A DNA stretch of 64,000 nt from JAISGQ01 sp964500965 (GTDB lineage Bacteria > Bacillota > Clostridia > Oscillospirales > Acutalibacteraceae), in NCBI GenBank assembly GCA_964500965.1, contig CAZCQZ010000001.1, positions 62,001 through 126,000 of the forward strand, given 5' to 3'. Position numbers and translations under genes: made by a program. Position 1 is the stretch's first letter; every line of letters starts with the position of its first letter. The notes beneath the pieces were generated by a model. That model ran no database searches. It was not told where the DNA came from and worked only from the letters and a program-made list of their open reading frames with translations. Shown here piece by piece: positions 50,906 to 59,479 of this stretch.

Positions 50906-51991
50906 ATGAATGTAGCGGCATTGATTGCGTCGCTTAATCCTGAACGGCAGCTCGTAGAGTTTGTCGATGGGCTTGTGGGCGCAGGCTTTCCGAAAATTAT
51001 CATAGTAAATGACGGAAGCAGACCCGAAGCTGAAAAATATCTTAAAAAATGCGCAAGGCACGAGCAGTGTGTGATAATTAACCACGAGAAAAATCTGGGC
51101 AAGGGCTGCGCTCTGCGAAGCGGTATGAAATATTACACGGAAAACGTCAGCGGACTTGACGGTATTGTGACATGCGACTGTGACGGTCAGCACTCGGTGG
51201 AGGACACCGTAAAAGTCGCGGAAATGATGAAATACAGCGACAATGCTCTTTTCCTCGGCTCACGGGACTTCGGACACGAGGGTGTACCGAAACGGTGCAA
51301 ATACGGCAATCGCATAACCAGAAAGGTAATGTCGATGCTTTACAAAACCTCCCTTTCCGATACCCAGACCGGCTTGAGAGGAATACCGAACAGGCTTGTG
51401 GAAAGATTTTTGAAAGTGCCCGGCAAACGCTTTGATTTTGAAATGAATACTCTGATAGAATGTATCAAAAACGATATTGATATAATAGAAACGCCTATTG
51501 ATACCATATACATAGACAACAATCAGAATTCAAATTTCAGAGCGGTAAAGGATTCTGTCCGGATATACTGGCCGATGTGCGGCAAGCTTGTCAAATTTCT
51601 GCTCAGTGCGTTCGGCTGCTACTGTATTGAGCTTATTGTGTTTACTCTTTTGACGAAATTCGCTTTCGGAAATCTTCACGCCGGAATGACCTTTCTGCCT
51701 CAGGCAATATCAAAAATTTTTTCGTGCAGCGGCAATTTCCTGATAAACAAGCATACTGTATTTAAAACCAAAGGCTCGGCGACGGAATGCCTGATACGCT
51801 ACGCACTGACCCTTATAATGCTTGTTGTGCTGTCATCAACCGCTATGAGTATGCTTATGGAGCTTATGAACATTCAAATGGACAGTACATCACTGATGCT
51901 TGTAAAGGTATCGGTTGACTTTTTCTGCATGATAGCCAATTTTACTCTACAGAGAAAATGGGTCTTTACAGACAAACCCTTTGCGGCATAA
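50906..51991 (+). CDS. GT2 glycosyltransferase fused to a GtrA-like membrane domain
   Basis: This is a 361-residue protein. Residues 1-220 are a GT-A fold like polyprenyl-phosphate sugar synthases: IIIVNDGSRPE, NLGKGCALRSGM and CDCDGQHS (the D-x-D site). Residues 225-360 have four helices of the GtrA/DPMS type (LLSAFGCYCIELIVFTLL, AISKIFSCSGNFLINKH, LTLIMLVVLSSTAMSML, FCMIANFTLQRKWVF). It likely makes an undecaprenyl-phosphate-linked sugar and helps flip it for glycan or wall-polymer side-chain addition. AAGGAGGAGAG precedes the ATG. It faces away from rnpB. Confidence 0.9.
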   Translation: MNVAALIASLNPERQLVEFVDGLVGAGFPKIIIVNDGSRPEAEKYLKKCARHEQCVIINHEKNLGKGCALRSGMKYYTENVSGLDGIVTCDCDGQHSVEDTVKVAEMMKYSDNALFLGSRDFGHEGVPKRCKYGNRITRKVMSMLYKTSLSDTQTGLRGIPNRLVERFLKVPGKRFDFEMNTLIECIKNDIDIIETPIDTIYIDNNQNSNFRAVKDSVRIYWPMCGKLVKFLLSAFGCYCIELIVFTLLTKFAFGNLHAGMTFLPQAISKIFSCSGNFLINKHTVFKTKGSATECLIRYALTLIMLVVLSSTAMSMLMELMNIQMDSTSLMLVKVSVDFFCMIANFTLQRKWVFTDKPFAA

Positions 51992-51998
51992 AATCGAC

Positions 51999-52060
51999 AG
52001 CTTCTGCTTTGCATATTGTCACGGAGTGTTTTCGTGCGATGTTACGGGCAGAAGCTTTTA
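51999..52060 (+). terminator. terminator-like structure after the GT2-GtrA gene
   Basis: AGCTTCTGC pairs with GCAGAAGCT across about 40 bases with a small inner hairpin, followed by TTTT. Confidence 0.5.
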
Positions 52061-52088
52061 TGCAAATTGCCCCGTCGTTTGTTAATTT

Positions 52089-52163
52089 ATACTGATATTT
52101 GATAAAGGTTTTAAAGTGAAAACGAGACGATTTGTAACTGAATGTTTTTATCAAGTAGAATCA
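52089..52163 (+). repeat. dispersed repeat, copy A
   Basis: The segment from ATACTGATATTTGATAAA to TTTTTATCAAGTAG matches copy B at 62893-62970 over about 70 bases at roughly 70% by eye, with short gaps. It ends just before the ribosome site of the AI-2E-family gene. Confidence 0.5.
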
Positions 52164-52176
52164 GGGAGGACTACAT

Positions 52177-53442
52177 ATGGATTTAAATGCTAAAAACACG
52201 AAGCGGATAATGTGGATAATCGTATTCACAATACTTTTTTATCTGGCAATTAAGAACATCGGTATCATTTGGGGAGTGGTGCGATATCTCTTTTCCCTTG
52301 CCGGTCCCGTAATAGCAGGTCTGTGCATAGCATTTGTGCTGAATATTCCCATGGCTGCCCTTGAAAAGCATGTATTTGCTTTTGTGGAAAAATCCAAAAA
52401 AGAATGGGCAAGGAAGCTTCTCCGCCCTATCAGCCTGGTTAGCACGCTGGTGCTGGCGTTTGGCACGGTTGTACTGATTTTGCGTTTCGTAATCCCCGAA
52501 TTGCTTGATACCATAATGACCATAACCGAAAACCTGCCGGATTACATAAGGTCGCTGATAAACTGGCTCAATCCGATAATAGAAAAAATAAATCCGAGTT
52601 GGCAGATACAGCCGGAAACGGAAATTAACTGGACGGTAATGCTTCAAAGCATATTCGAATTCCTGTTTACGACTGAAAATTCCTCCAAAATAATAAATAC
52701 CGCCACAGGCGTTACAACATCTGTTTTCGGCTCCGTAACCGATGTGGTGTTCAGCATCATTATGGCGTGCTATGTCCTTGCCCAAAAGGAAAAGATCGGA
52801 AAATTCGTTGTGAACATGATGAGAAATCTTCTACCCGACAAGATTTCCGAAAAAATATTCAGAGTGTGTACCCTTGCAAACCGCGCCTTTGCAAGCTTTG
52901 TTTCCGGTCAGGTGGTGGAAGCGCTTATACTCGGCTGTCTCTGCTTTGTGGGTATGCTGATATTCGGATTCCCCTATGCACTGATGATTTCAATGGTTAT
53001 TACCGTAACCGCGCTGGTGCCGATTGTGGGTGCGTTTATCGGTGTTGTCATAGGCGCACTGCTTATATTGACCGAAAGCCCGACGGAAGCGATTTTGTTC
53101 GTGATTTACGTGCTGGTACTTCAGCAGATTGAAGGAAACCTGATATATCCGAAAGTGGTCGGCAAGTCCGTAGGCTTGCCCGGCGTGCTGGTGTTCGCGG
53201 CGGTAATTATCGGCACGAATATCAACGGCTTTGTCGGAGCACTGCTTTCCGTACCTCTTTGCGCAATACTCTATACTCTGCTCAAGGAGGAAATGAAAAA
53301 CAAGAAGCTGAAGAACAGGCTTGAAGCAGGAGAAAGCTTTTTCAGTGATGAAAAAGCCGCAAGCAGTCCGCCGCAGGAAAATGCAAAAAAACAGACTGTA
53401 CAGAGCGGAAATGCAAATAATAAAAAGAGAAAAAGAAGATAG
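52177..53442 (+). CDS. AI-2E family transporter-like membrane protein
   Basis: This is a 421-residue polytopic protein with about eight helices. The N-terminal IAFVLNIPMAALEKHVF and later ITVTALVPIVGAFIGVVIG and LQQIEGNLIYPKVVGKSVGL are hallmarks of the PF01594 family (AI-2E/TqsA-YdiK-YtvI). Family members act as ion- or metabolite-exporting permeases; AI-2 transport itself is documented only for a few. The C-terminus is Lys/Asn/Glu rich and cytosolic. CAGGGAGG precedes the ATG. It ends 11 bases before ligA. Confidence 0.9.
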   Translation: MDLNAKNTKRIMWIIVFTILFYLAIKNIGIIWGVVRYLFSLAGPVIAGLCIAFVLNIPMAALEKHVFAFVEKSKKEWARKLLRPISLVSTLVLAFGTVVLILRFVIPELLDTIMTITENLPDYIRSLINWLNPIIEKINPSWQIQPETEINWTVMLQSIFEFLFTTENSSKIINTATGVTTSVFGSVTDVVFSIIMACYVLAQKEKIGKFVVNMMRNLLPDKISEKIFRVCTLANRAFASFVSGQVVEALILGCLCFVGMLIFGFPYALMISMVITVTALVPIVGAFIGVVIGALLILTESPTEAILFVIYVLVLQQIEGNLIYPKVVGKSVGLPGVLVFAAVIIGTNINGFVGALLSVPLCAILYTLLKEEMKNKKLKNRLEAGESFFSDEKAASSPPQENAKKQTVQSGNANNKKRKRR

Positions 53443-53453
53443 GCGGAAAACAC

Positions 53454-55436
53454 ATGGAGCTTAAAGAGGCATATAAACGTGCGCAGGAGCTGCGTGAGCT
53501 TATAGAATACCACAATGACAAATATTATAATCAGGACGAACCGGAAATCGAGGACTACGAATACGATGCGCTGACAAGAGAGCTGAGACGGCTTGAAAGC
53601 GAATATCCGGAAATAATCTCCGAAGACTCCCCCACTCAAAGGGTCGGCGGTGTGGCACAGGGGAAATTCTCACCCGTTGAACACGCCGTTAAAATGGAAA
53701 GTTTACAGGACGTTTTCGACAAGGAGGAAGTAATCTCCTTTGTCGGTGGCATAAAGGAGCAGTTTCCCGATGCGGCGTTTGTGGTGGAGCAGAAAATAGA
53801 CGGTCTTTCCGTGTCGCTTGAGTACAAGAACGGCAGACTGGTACGCGGCTCAACCAGAGGAAACGGCGTAGTCGGAGAAGATGTGACCGAGAATCTCAGA
53901 GCTATTGAGGATATTCCGGAGGTTATTATCGGCGCGCCGGAATTTCTGGAGGTCAGAGGCGAGGTGTATATGCCGCGCAGTGCCTTTGAACAGCTCAACG
54001 AACAGCAGGCGGCAGAGGGCGGCAAGCTGTTCAAAAATCCCAGAAATGCCGCCGCAGGCTCACTTCGTCAAAAAAACGCTGAAATTACAAGGTTGCGAAA
54101 GCTTTCGATAATTGTCTTTAACATTCAGCAGGCAAGCGGCATTGAATTTGAAAGCCATAAGGCAACCCTTGACTGGCTCAGTGAACGGGGATTCCCGGTA
54201 TCGCCACGCCGAAATCTTTCCTATAATGTCGAAAGCGTGCTTGAAGAAATAGACGCCATAGGTGACGAACGGGTACGACTTGAATACGATACCGACGGCG
54301 CAGTGGTAAAGGTTGATTCTCTTGCTCAGCGGAAAACTATGGGAAGCACCGCAAAAACGCCAAAATGGGCAGTTGCTTTTAAATTTCCGCCGGAGCAAAA
54401 GGAAACCACACTGCTTGATATTGAAATTACGGTAGGAAGAACGGGAGTACTGACCCCTACGGGCATATTCGAGCCTGTACTGCTTGCCGGTACTACGGTT
54501 GCAAGAGCCTCACTGCACAATGCCGATTATATCGCCCAAAAGGATATTCGCATCGGAGACAGAGTGCTTATCAGAAAAGCAGGAGAGATAATTCCGGAGG
54601 TCGTTTCCGTGGTGGCGCACAACGAGAACGGCGAGCCGTATGTATATCCCACTGTCTGTCCCTCCTGCGGTGAAGCAGTTGTAAGGGACGAAAAGGAAGC
54701 CGCTGTCAGATGCGTCAATCCCTCCTGCCCTGCACAGTTTTTGAGAAGCGTTATACATTTTGCCTCCAGAGAAGCAATGGATATTGAGGGGCTTGGAGCG
54801 GCGGTGTGCGAACAACTTGCAGACTGCGGACTTGTTAAAACGGCGGCGGATATTTACGAGCTGAAAGAGGAGGACATCTGCACTCTTGACCGAATGGGCA
54901 AAAAATCCGCTCAAAATCTGATAAATGCCATAAACAAGTCAAAGGAAAACGACCTGTCCGCGCTGATTTTCGCTTTCGGCATAAGGAACATCGGCAAAAC
55001 CGCTTCTGCGGCGTTGGCAAGACGCTTCGGAACTCTTGAAGCACTGATGAATGCCACGTCCGAGGAAATACAGAGTGAGGACGGCTTCGGACAGATAATG
55101 GCGGAAAGCATAGTTGAGTTTTTCTCACGGGATTCAACACAGGAGCTGGTGTTTCGGCTCGGCGGCTACGGCGTGAATATGACCGCACAAACGGAAGCTC
55201 AGACCGATAACCGCTTTGATGGCATGACCTTTGTGCTGACGGGAACGCTTGAAACCATGACCCGTCAGGAGGGTGAAGCACTGGTAACGTCACTGGGTGG
55301 AAAAGCTTCCTCATCGGTAAGTAAAAAGACGGCTTATGTCGTTGCCGGAGAGAATGCCGGAAGTAAGCTCACAAAGGCTCAGACTTTGGGTATTCCCGTC
55401 TTGACGGAAGCGGAATTTATTGAAATGACAAAATAA
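53454..55436 (+). CDS. ligA: NAD-dependent DNA ligase
   Basis: This is a 660-residue replicative ligase. The adenylation Lys114 is in EQKIDGLSVSLEYKNGRL; domain Ia DKYYNQDEPEIEDYEYDAL binds NMN. A four-Cys zinc finger (CPSCG and CVNPSCP), helix-hairpin-helix motifs (IEGLGAAVCEQL, GIRNIGKTASAALA) and a BRCT domain from about residue 590 follow. Length is normal. GGCGGAAAA precedes the ATG. It is followed by a hairpin that includes the next gene's ribosome site. Confidence 0.97.
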   Translation: MELKEAYKRAQELRELIEYHNDKYYNQDEPEIEDYEYDALTRELRRLESEYPEIISEDSPTQRVGGVAQGKFSPVEHAVKMESLQDVFDKEEVISFVGGIKEQFPDAAFVVEQKIDGLSVSLEYKNGRLVRGSTRGNGVVGEDVTENLRAIEDIPEVIIGAPEFLEVRGEVYMPRSAFEQLNEQQAAEGGKLFKNPRNAAAGSLRQKNAEITRLRKLSIIVFNIQQASGIEFESHKATLDWLSERGFPVSPRRNLSYNVESVLEEIDAIGDERVRLEYDTDGAVVKVDSLAQRKTMGSTAKTPKWAVAFKFPPEQKETTLLDIEITVGRTGVLTPTGIFEPVLLAGTTVARASLHNADYIAQKDIRIGDRVLIRKAGEIIPEVVSVVAHNENGEPYVYPTVCPSCGEAVVRDEKEAAVRCVNPSCPAQFLRSVIHFASREAMDIEGLGAAVCEQLADCGLVKTAADIYELKEEDICTLDRMGKKSAQNLINAINKSKENDLSALIFAFGIRNIGKTASAALARRFGTLEALMNATSEEIQSEDGFGQIMAESIVEFFSRDSTQELVFRLGGYGVNMTAQTEAQTDNRFDGMTFVLTGTLETMTRQEGEALVTSLGGKASSSVSKKTAYVVAGENAGSKLTKAQTLGIPVLTEAEFIEMTK

Positions 55437-55442
55437 TATATC

Positions 55443-55493
55443 AAGCACCTCCGGCATATTCTTATACCAAAGAAAATGCCGGAGGTGCTTTTA
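55443..55493 (+). terminator. ligA terminator-like hairpin covering the dacF ribosome site
   Basis: AAGCACCTCCGGCAT (55443-55457) pairs perfectly over 15 bases with ATGCCGGAGGTGCTT (55476-55490), loop 18 bases, then TTTAATA and the ATG. The right arm contains GGAGGTG, the Shine-Dalgarno sequence of the following gene. Confidence 0.75.
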
Positions 55494-55496
55494 ATA

Positions 55497-56651
55497 ATGA
55501 AGAAAACAGTTTCGCTTATATGTGTGCTGGCACTTGTGCTGAGCCTGGCACTGCCTGTCGGCGCAGAAAAAGCCGAAGAAACGAATACACTGGGGCTGTC
55601 CGCAAAGGCGGCGGTGCTTATGAACACGGAAACCGGTGAGGTGCTTTACGAATACAACGCCGATGAACGGCTTCCGGAAGCCTCAATAACCAAAGTGATG
55701 ACCCTGCTGCTTGTTTTTGAAGCCATTGATTCCGGGAAAATCAGCTATGATGACGAGGTGCGGTGCAGTGCTCATGCGGCAAGCATGGGCGGCTCTCAGA
55801 TATGGCTTGAGGAGGGCGAGATAATGACCGTCGATGAGCTTTTGAAAGCTACGGTGGTCGGCTCTGCCAATGATGCGGCGGTTGCACTTGCAGAACACGT
55901 GGCAGGCTCTCACGAATCCTTTGTGGTTATGATGAATGACAGGGCAAGGGAACTGAATATGACGCAAACCTCCTATAAAAACTGCACGGGACTTGATGCG
56001 CAGGGACATTTGACCTCTGCGCTTGATGTGGCGATTGTGTCTGCCGAGCTGTTAAAGCACGAAGATATTTTAAATTATTCAACTATCTGGATGGATACTC
56101 TGCGTGACGGCAAGCTTGAGCTTGCCAACACAAACAAGCTGCTGAAAAGCTATAAGGATACAATCGGTCTTAAAACCGGCACGACCTCACAGGCAGGGTG
56201 CTGTGTAAGCGCGGCGGCAAGACGTGACGGAATGACCCTTGTGGCGGTGGTTATGGGCGCGCCAAACAGCAAAAGCCGCTTTGCGGACGCGGCGGCGTTG
56301 CTGGATTACGGCTTTGCAAACTGGGAAACTGCCGCCGTCGGCGATTATATTCCGGAGACTGAAAGTATCAATGTAAAATCGGGGATTAACCGCAAGCTGC
56401 CTACGACTGTCGTTTCGGAGGGCTATGTGCTTGCGGAAAAGGGTCGTAAAGGAGAAATTATTACCGAGGTAAGCTATGACGGAGAAGTCACCGCACCGGT
56501 TGCGGCAGGTCAGACGGTAGGCACGGTACGGCTCACCCTTGATGGGCACGTGCTCGGTGAATACAAAATAATCACAACTGCCGGAACAGACAGGGTAACA
56601 TTCGGGAAAGCTTTTGCAAGTATGCTGAAAAGTCTGTTGTCTTTGTCATAA
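55497..56651 (+). CDS. dacF: D-alanyl-D-alanine carboxypeptidase (DacF/PBP5 type)
   Basis: This is a 384-residue penicillin-binding protein. A signal peptide (MKKTVSLICVLALVLSLALP) leads to the S11 peptidase domain: S63-I-T-K66, S123-A-N125 and K226-T-G228 are the three active motifs. A C-terminal PBP5-type domain follows (AAVGDYIPETESINV) and ends in the amphipathic segment FGKAFASMLKSLLSLS, which should anchor it to the membrane. It trims the terminal D-Ala of peptidoglycan stems; DacF homologues often act in spores. ATG 55497 has GGAGGTG 9 bases upstream, within a hairpin stem, so translation may need that stem to open. Confidence 0.93.
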   Translation: MKKTVSLICVLALVLSLALPVGAEKAEETNTLGLSAKAAVLMNTETGEVLYEYNADERLPEASITKVMTLLLVFEAIDSGKISYDDEVRCSAHAASMGGSQIWLEEGEIMTVDELLKATVVGSANDAAVALAEHVAGSHESFVVMMNDRARELNMTQTSYKNCTGLDAQGHLTSALDVAIVSAELLKHEDILNYSTIWMDTLRDGKLELANTNKLLKSYKDTIGLKTGTTSQAGCCVSAAARRDGMTLVAVVMGAPNSKSRFADAAALLDYGFANWETAAVGDYIPETESINVKSGINRKLPTTVVSEGYVLAEKGRKGEIITEVSYDGEVTAPVAAGQTVGTVRLTLDGHVLGEYKIITTAGTDRVTFGKAFASMLKSLLSLS

Positions 56652-56696
56652 AATATTGAAATTTTCTTAAATTTGGTTCAAAAATGTTACTCGCTC

Positions 56697-56725
56697 TTGA
56701 AATATTCTCCGACATATTGTATTAT
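56697..56725 (+). promoter_or_regulatory. pgi promoter
   Basis: TTGAAA, a 17-base spacer and TATTAT, 31 bases before the pgi start. Confidence 0.55.
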
Positions 56726-56756
56726 AAGAATACCGAATACTAGGAGGCATTATAAT

Positions 56757-58103
56757 ATGGCTATCAGACTGGACGATGGTTACATCGGAGAATTTTTGAG
56801 TGCGGATGAAATCAAGGCAATGCAGCCCCGTGTTGAAGCAGCGGCTAAAACTCTGCATGACGGCACAGGCGCAGGAAACGATTTTCTAGGCTGGCTCACA
56901 CTTCCCACAGATTACGACAAGGACGAATTTGCAAGAATCAAGGTCGCAGCTTCGAAAATCAGAGCAAATTCCGATATTCTCGTGGTCATCGGCATCGGCG
57001 GCTCTTACCTCGGAGCACGTGCCGCTATCGAGTTCCTCACGTCCCCTAACTATAACCTTGTAACAAAGGATTCACCTAAGATTATTTACGCCGGCAACAA
57101 CATCAGCGGCGCGGCACTGAAAGAAGCTCTTGAAATGTGCGCACCGGAAAATGTCAATGTTTCCGTTAACGTTATTTCCAAATCCGGTACTACCACCGAG
57201 CCTGCAATTGCTTTCCGCGCTTTCAGAGAGCTTCTTGAGAGCAAGTACGGCGAGGAGGAAGCGGCAAAGAGAATTTTCTGCACCACCGATAAGGAACGCT
57301 TTGCACTCAAGCAGCTTGCAGATGTCAAGGGCTATGAATGTTTCGTTGTTCCCGATAACGTAGGCGGCAGATATTCCGTACTTACCGCTGTCGGTCTGCT
57401 TCCCATTGCGGTTGCCGGACTTGATATAGATGCTCTTATGGCAGGTGCAAAGGCGGCTCAGGATGAGCTTTGCGACACCGATATTGACAAAAACGACTGC
57501 TATCGTTATGCTGCCATAAGAAACGCGCTCCATGAAAAAGGCTATCTGGCAGAGCTTTTCATCAGCTATGAGCCGAATCTTGTAATGCTTGCCGAGTGGT
57601 GGAAGCAGCTTTACGGAGAAAGTGAAGGCAAGGACGGCAAGGGAATTTATCCCTCCTCCGCAACCTTCTCCACCGACCTCCATTCTCTCGGTCAGTATAT
57701 TCAGGAGGGTGCTCTCAAGCTGTTTGAAACCGTATGCCTTATAGATAAAGCAAAGGTCGATGTTGAGGTCAAAAACGACCCCGAAAACGTTGACAAGCTG
57801 AATTTCCTGTCAGGCAGTACCCTTTCCTACATCAACCAAAAGGCATTTGAGGGCACTCTGCTTGCACATACCGAGGGTGGAAACCCCAACCTTATAGTAC
57901 ACGTTCCCGAAGCAAATGAGTTTAATCTCGGCTATCTGTTCTATTTCTATGAAAAGGCGTGCGCGGTATCCGGCTATATGCTGGGTGTAAATCCCTTTGA
58001 CCAGCCCGGCGTTGAAGCATATAAGAAGAATATGTATGCGCTTCTGGGCAAACCCGGCTTTGAAGAACTCAGAGCAGAGCTTGAAGAAAAACTCGCAAAA
58101 TAA
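56757..58103 (+). CDS. pgi: glucose-6-phosphate isomerase
   Basis: This is a 448-residue cytosolic enzyme that interconverts glucose-6-phosphate and fructose-6-phosphate, joining the glucose-1-phosphate made by GlgP to glycolysis. IGIGGSYLGARAAIEF, SKSGTTTEPAIAFRAF and the C-terminal KACAVSGYMLGVNPFDQPGV are family signatures; DNVGGRYSVLTAVGLLPIA contains active-site residues. Its size is that of the shorter Firmicutes form. TAGGAGG lies 9 bases before the ATG. The next gene starts 19 bases after it. Confidence 0.97.
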   Translation: MAIRLDDGYIGEFLSADEIKAMQPRVEAAAKTLHDGTGAGNDFLGWLTLPTDYDKDEFARIKVAASKIRANSDILVVIGIGGSYLGARAAIEFLTSPNYNLVTKDSPKIIYAGNNISGAALKEALEMCAPENVNVSVNVISKSGTTTEPAIAFRAFRELLESKYGEEEAAKRIFCTTDKERFALKQLADVKGYECFVVPDNVGGRYSVLTAVGLLPIAVAGLDIDALMAGAKAAQDELCDTDIDKNDCYRYAAIRNALHEKGYLAELFISYEPNLVMLAEWWKQLYGESEGKDGKGIYPSSATFSTDLHSLGQYIQEGALKLFETVCLIDKAKVDVEVKNDPENVDKLNFLSGSTLSYINQKAFEGTLLAHTEGGNPNLIVHVPEANEFNLGYLFYFYEKACAVSGYMLGVNPFDQPGVEAYKKNMYALLGKPGFEELRAELEEKLAK

Positions 58104-58122
58104 AGTATCGGAGGAAATCAAA

Positions 58123-58539
58123 ATGATAAATTTACTTCTCGGCCATAAGGGCTCAGGCAAAACCAAAAAGCTCATCGACCTCACTCATGAAGCAGTTGAG
58201 GCTTCCAAGGGAAATGTCGTATGCATCGAAAAGGGCGACACTCTGACCTATGGTCTTGATTACAATGCAAGACTTGTAAACATCGAGGATTACAACATTA
58301 AGGGCTTTGATGCTTTCTACGGCTTCCTTTGCGGACTTTGCGCAGGAAACTATGACATCACCGATGTACTCGTTGATTCCACCCTTAAAATCGGCGGCGA
58401 TGATAAAGCTGCTCTGGGCGATTTCGTCGCAAAGCTCAATACTCTGGCAGAAAGCGCAAACGTCAAGTTTACCCTTTCCGTTTCAGCAGACAAGAACGAG
58501 CTGCCTGAGGGCATTGAGGAAGTAACTGCGGTTTTATAA
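58123..58539 (+). CDS. small P-loop nucleotide-binding protein, unknown
   Basis: This is a 138-residue protein with Walker A G-H-K-G-S-G-K-T (residues 7-14), a Walker B-like DVLVDST, and a beta-alpha fold of the kinase/twitching size class. Similar short P-loop proteins occur in Clostridia next to pgi or elsewhere without known role. ATG 58123 has CGGAGGAAAT upstream; a longer upstream ORF has no such site. It is likely co-transcribed with pgi and ends ahead of a hairpin. I cannot assign a function. Confidence 0.75.
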   Translation: MINLLLGHKGSGKTKKLIDLTHEAVEASKGNVVCIEKGDTLTYGLDYNARLVNIEDYNIKGFDAFYGFLCGLCAGNYDITDVLVDSTLKIGGDDKAALGDFVAKLNTLAESANVKFTLSVSADKNELPEGIEEVTAVL

Positions 58540-58557
58540 GCCGAAATAATTGTTTAT

Positions 58558-58584
58558 CGGAGGGAAAGTAACGCTTTCCCTCCG
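58558..58584 (+). terminator. terminator-like hairpin after the P-loop gene
   Basis: CGGAGGGAAAG pairs with CTTTCCCTCCG over 11 bases with a 5-base loop; the T-run is distant, so termination is only probable. Confidence 0.5.
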
Positions 58585-58609
58585 CTGAGTCGTTTTATAA
58601 AAAATTAGG

Positions 58610-58639
58610 TTGACAAAGCCTATGTATTTATATTATAAT
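58610..58639 (+). promoter_or_regulatory. promoter of the DUF177-rpmF operon
   Basis: TTGACA, an 18-base spacer and TATAAT, 25 bases before the DUF177 gene start. Confidence 0.75.
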
Positions 58640-58664
58640 ACATCGAGTGAATCGAGGTACTGTA

Positions 58665-59153
58665 ATGCAGGTTGATTTAAGAACCCTTTTTTCTCAGGAG
58701 GGCGAACGCCTTTCTGTGGAATATGACCTTGATATGTCTCAGCTCGGCGCAGAGCCGGAGCTGTTTGAAACACCTGTGCATATCAAAGGCGAAATAGTTA
58801 ACAGAAGCGGAATAACCTCAATCAGCTATGACGCCGATTTTGTTTACACCCGCAACTGTGACAGATGCGATGAAGCATTGATTGAGGATATGCATTACAG
58901 CTTCTCGCATGTGCTGCTTCCGAATCTTGACGATGAAGCCGACGATGAGATAATCGAAGTGCCCGGCTGTATTCTTGATTTGGATGAGTTGGCTTATTCT
59001 GATATTTTGCTCGGCTTACCGACGAAATACCTGTGCTCTGAGGATTGCAAAGGGCTTTGCCCCCAGTGCGGAGCAAATCTCAATGATGGCGATTGCGATT
59101 GCGAAATCGACAATGTTGATCCTCGACTTGCAGCACTCAGAGATTTATTATAA
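58665..59153 (+). CDS. YceD/DUF177 protein
   Basis: This is a 162-residue protein of the YceD/DUF177 family with the typical acidic middle (LPNLDDEADDEIIEVPG) and cysteine pairs CDRC and CSEDCKGLCPQCG that should bind zinc. Its gene is nearly always followed by rpmF, as here after 16 bases; in plants and some bacteria the homologue is needed for 23S rRNA accumulation. ATG 58665 has GAGGTAC upstream; an in-frame GTG at 58647 has no ribosome site. Confidence 0.93.
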   Translation: MQVDLRTLFSQEGERLSVEYDLDMSQLGAEPELFETPVHIKGEIVNRSGITSISYDADFVYTRNCDRCDEALIEDMHYSFSHVLLPNLDDEADDEIIEVPGCILDLDELAYSDILLGLPTKYLCSEDCKGLCPQCGANLNDGDCDCEIDNVDPRLAALRDLL

Positions 59154-59169
59154 AAGGAGGTGCTGAAGA

Positions 59170-59358
59170 ATGGCGGTACCTAAGAGAAAAACTTCAAAGG
59201 CTAGAAGAGACAAGAGACGTTCCAGCGTATGGAAGCTTGACGCTCCCACTCTTGTAAAGTGCAATCACTGCGGTGAACTCATCAGACCTCATCGTCTGTG
59301 CGCTTCCTGTGGCTATTATAACGGCAGACAGGTTGTCAAGATGGAAAACGACAAATAA
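59170..59358 (+). CDS. rpmF: 50S ribosomal protein L32
   Basis: This is a 62-residue basic protein of the large subunit. MAVPKRKTSKARRDKRRS is diagnostic. The zinc ribbon is complete (C31-x-x-C34 and C44-x-x-C47), so this is the zinc-binding (C+) form and not the zinc-independent paralogue used in starvation. AAAGGAGG lies 8 bases before the ATG. It is followed by a 120-base gap with a hairpin at 59395-59423. Confidence 0.98.
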   Translation: MAVPKRKTSKARRDKRRSSVWKLDAPTLVKCNHCGELIRPHRLCASCGYYNGRQVVKMENDK

Positions 59359-59394
59359 TCAAGCAATAGCAAGGTTATTGACTGTAACGCTCGT

Positions 59395-59423
59395 GCGTCT
59401 GTGTTTCTGATTGACACAGACGC
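59395..59423 (+). other. hairpin downstream of rpmF
   Basis: GCGTCTGTGT and its perfect complement stand around a 9-base loop. There is no T-run directly after, so it may be an RNA-stabilising or processing element or a weak terminator. Confidence 0.35.
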
Positions 59424-59479
59424 TCTTGAGTTGTTGCGGTCATTGTTTTTATCGGCGTTTGTAAAAAGGAGGGTCACGT

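Noticed and set aside
59395..59423. tRNA-like structure from the stem after rpmF.
   Set aside because: There is no cloverleaf, no T-loop GTTCRA sequence and the stem stands alone.
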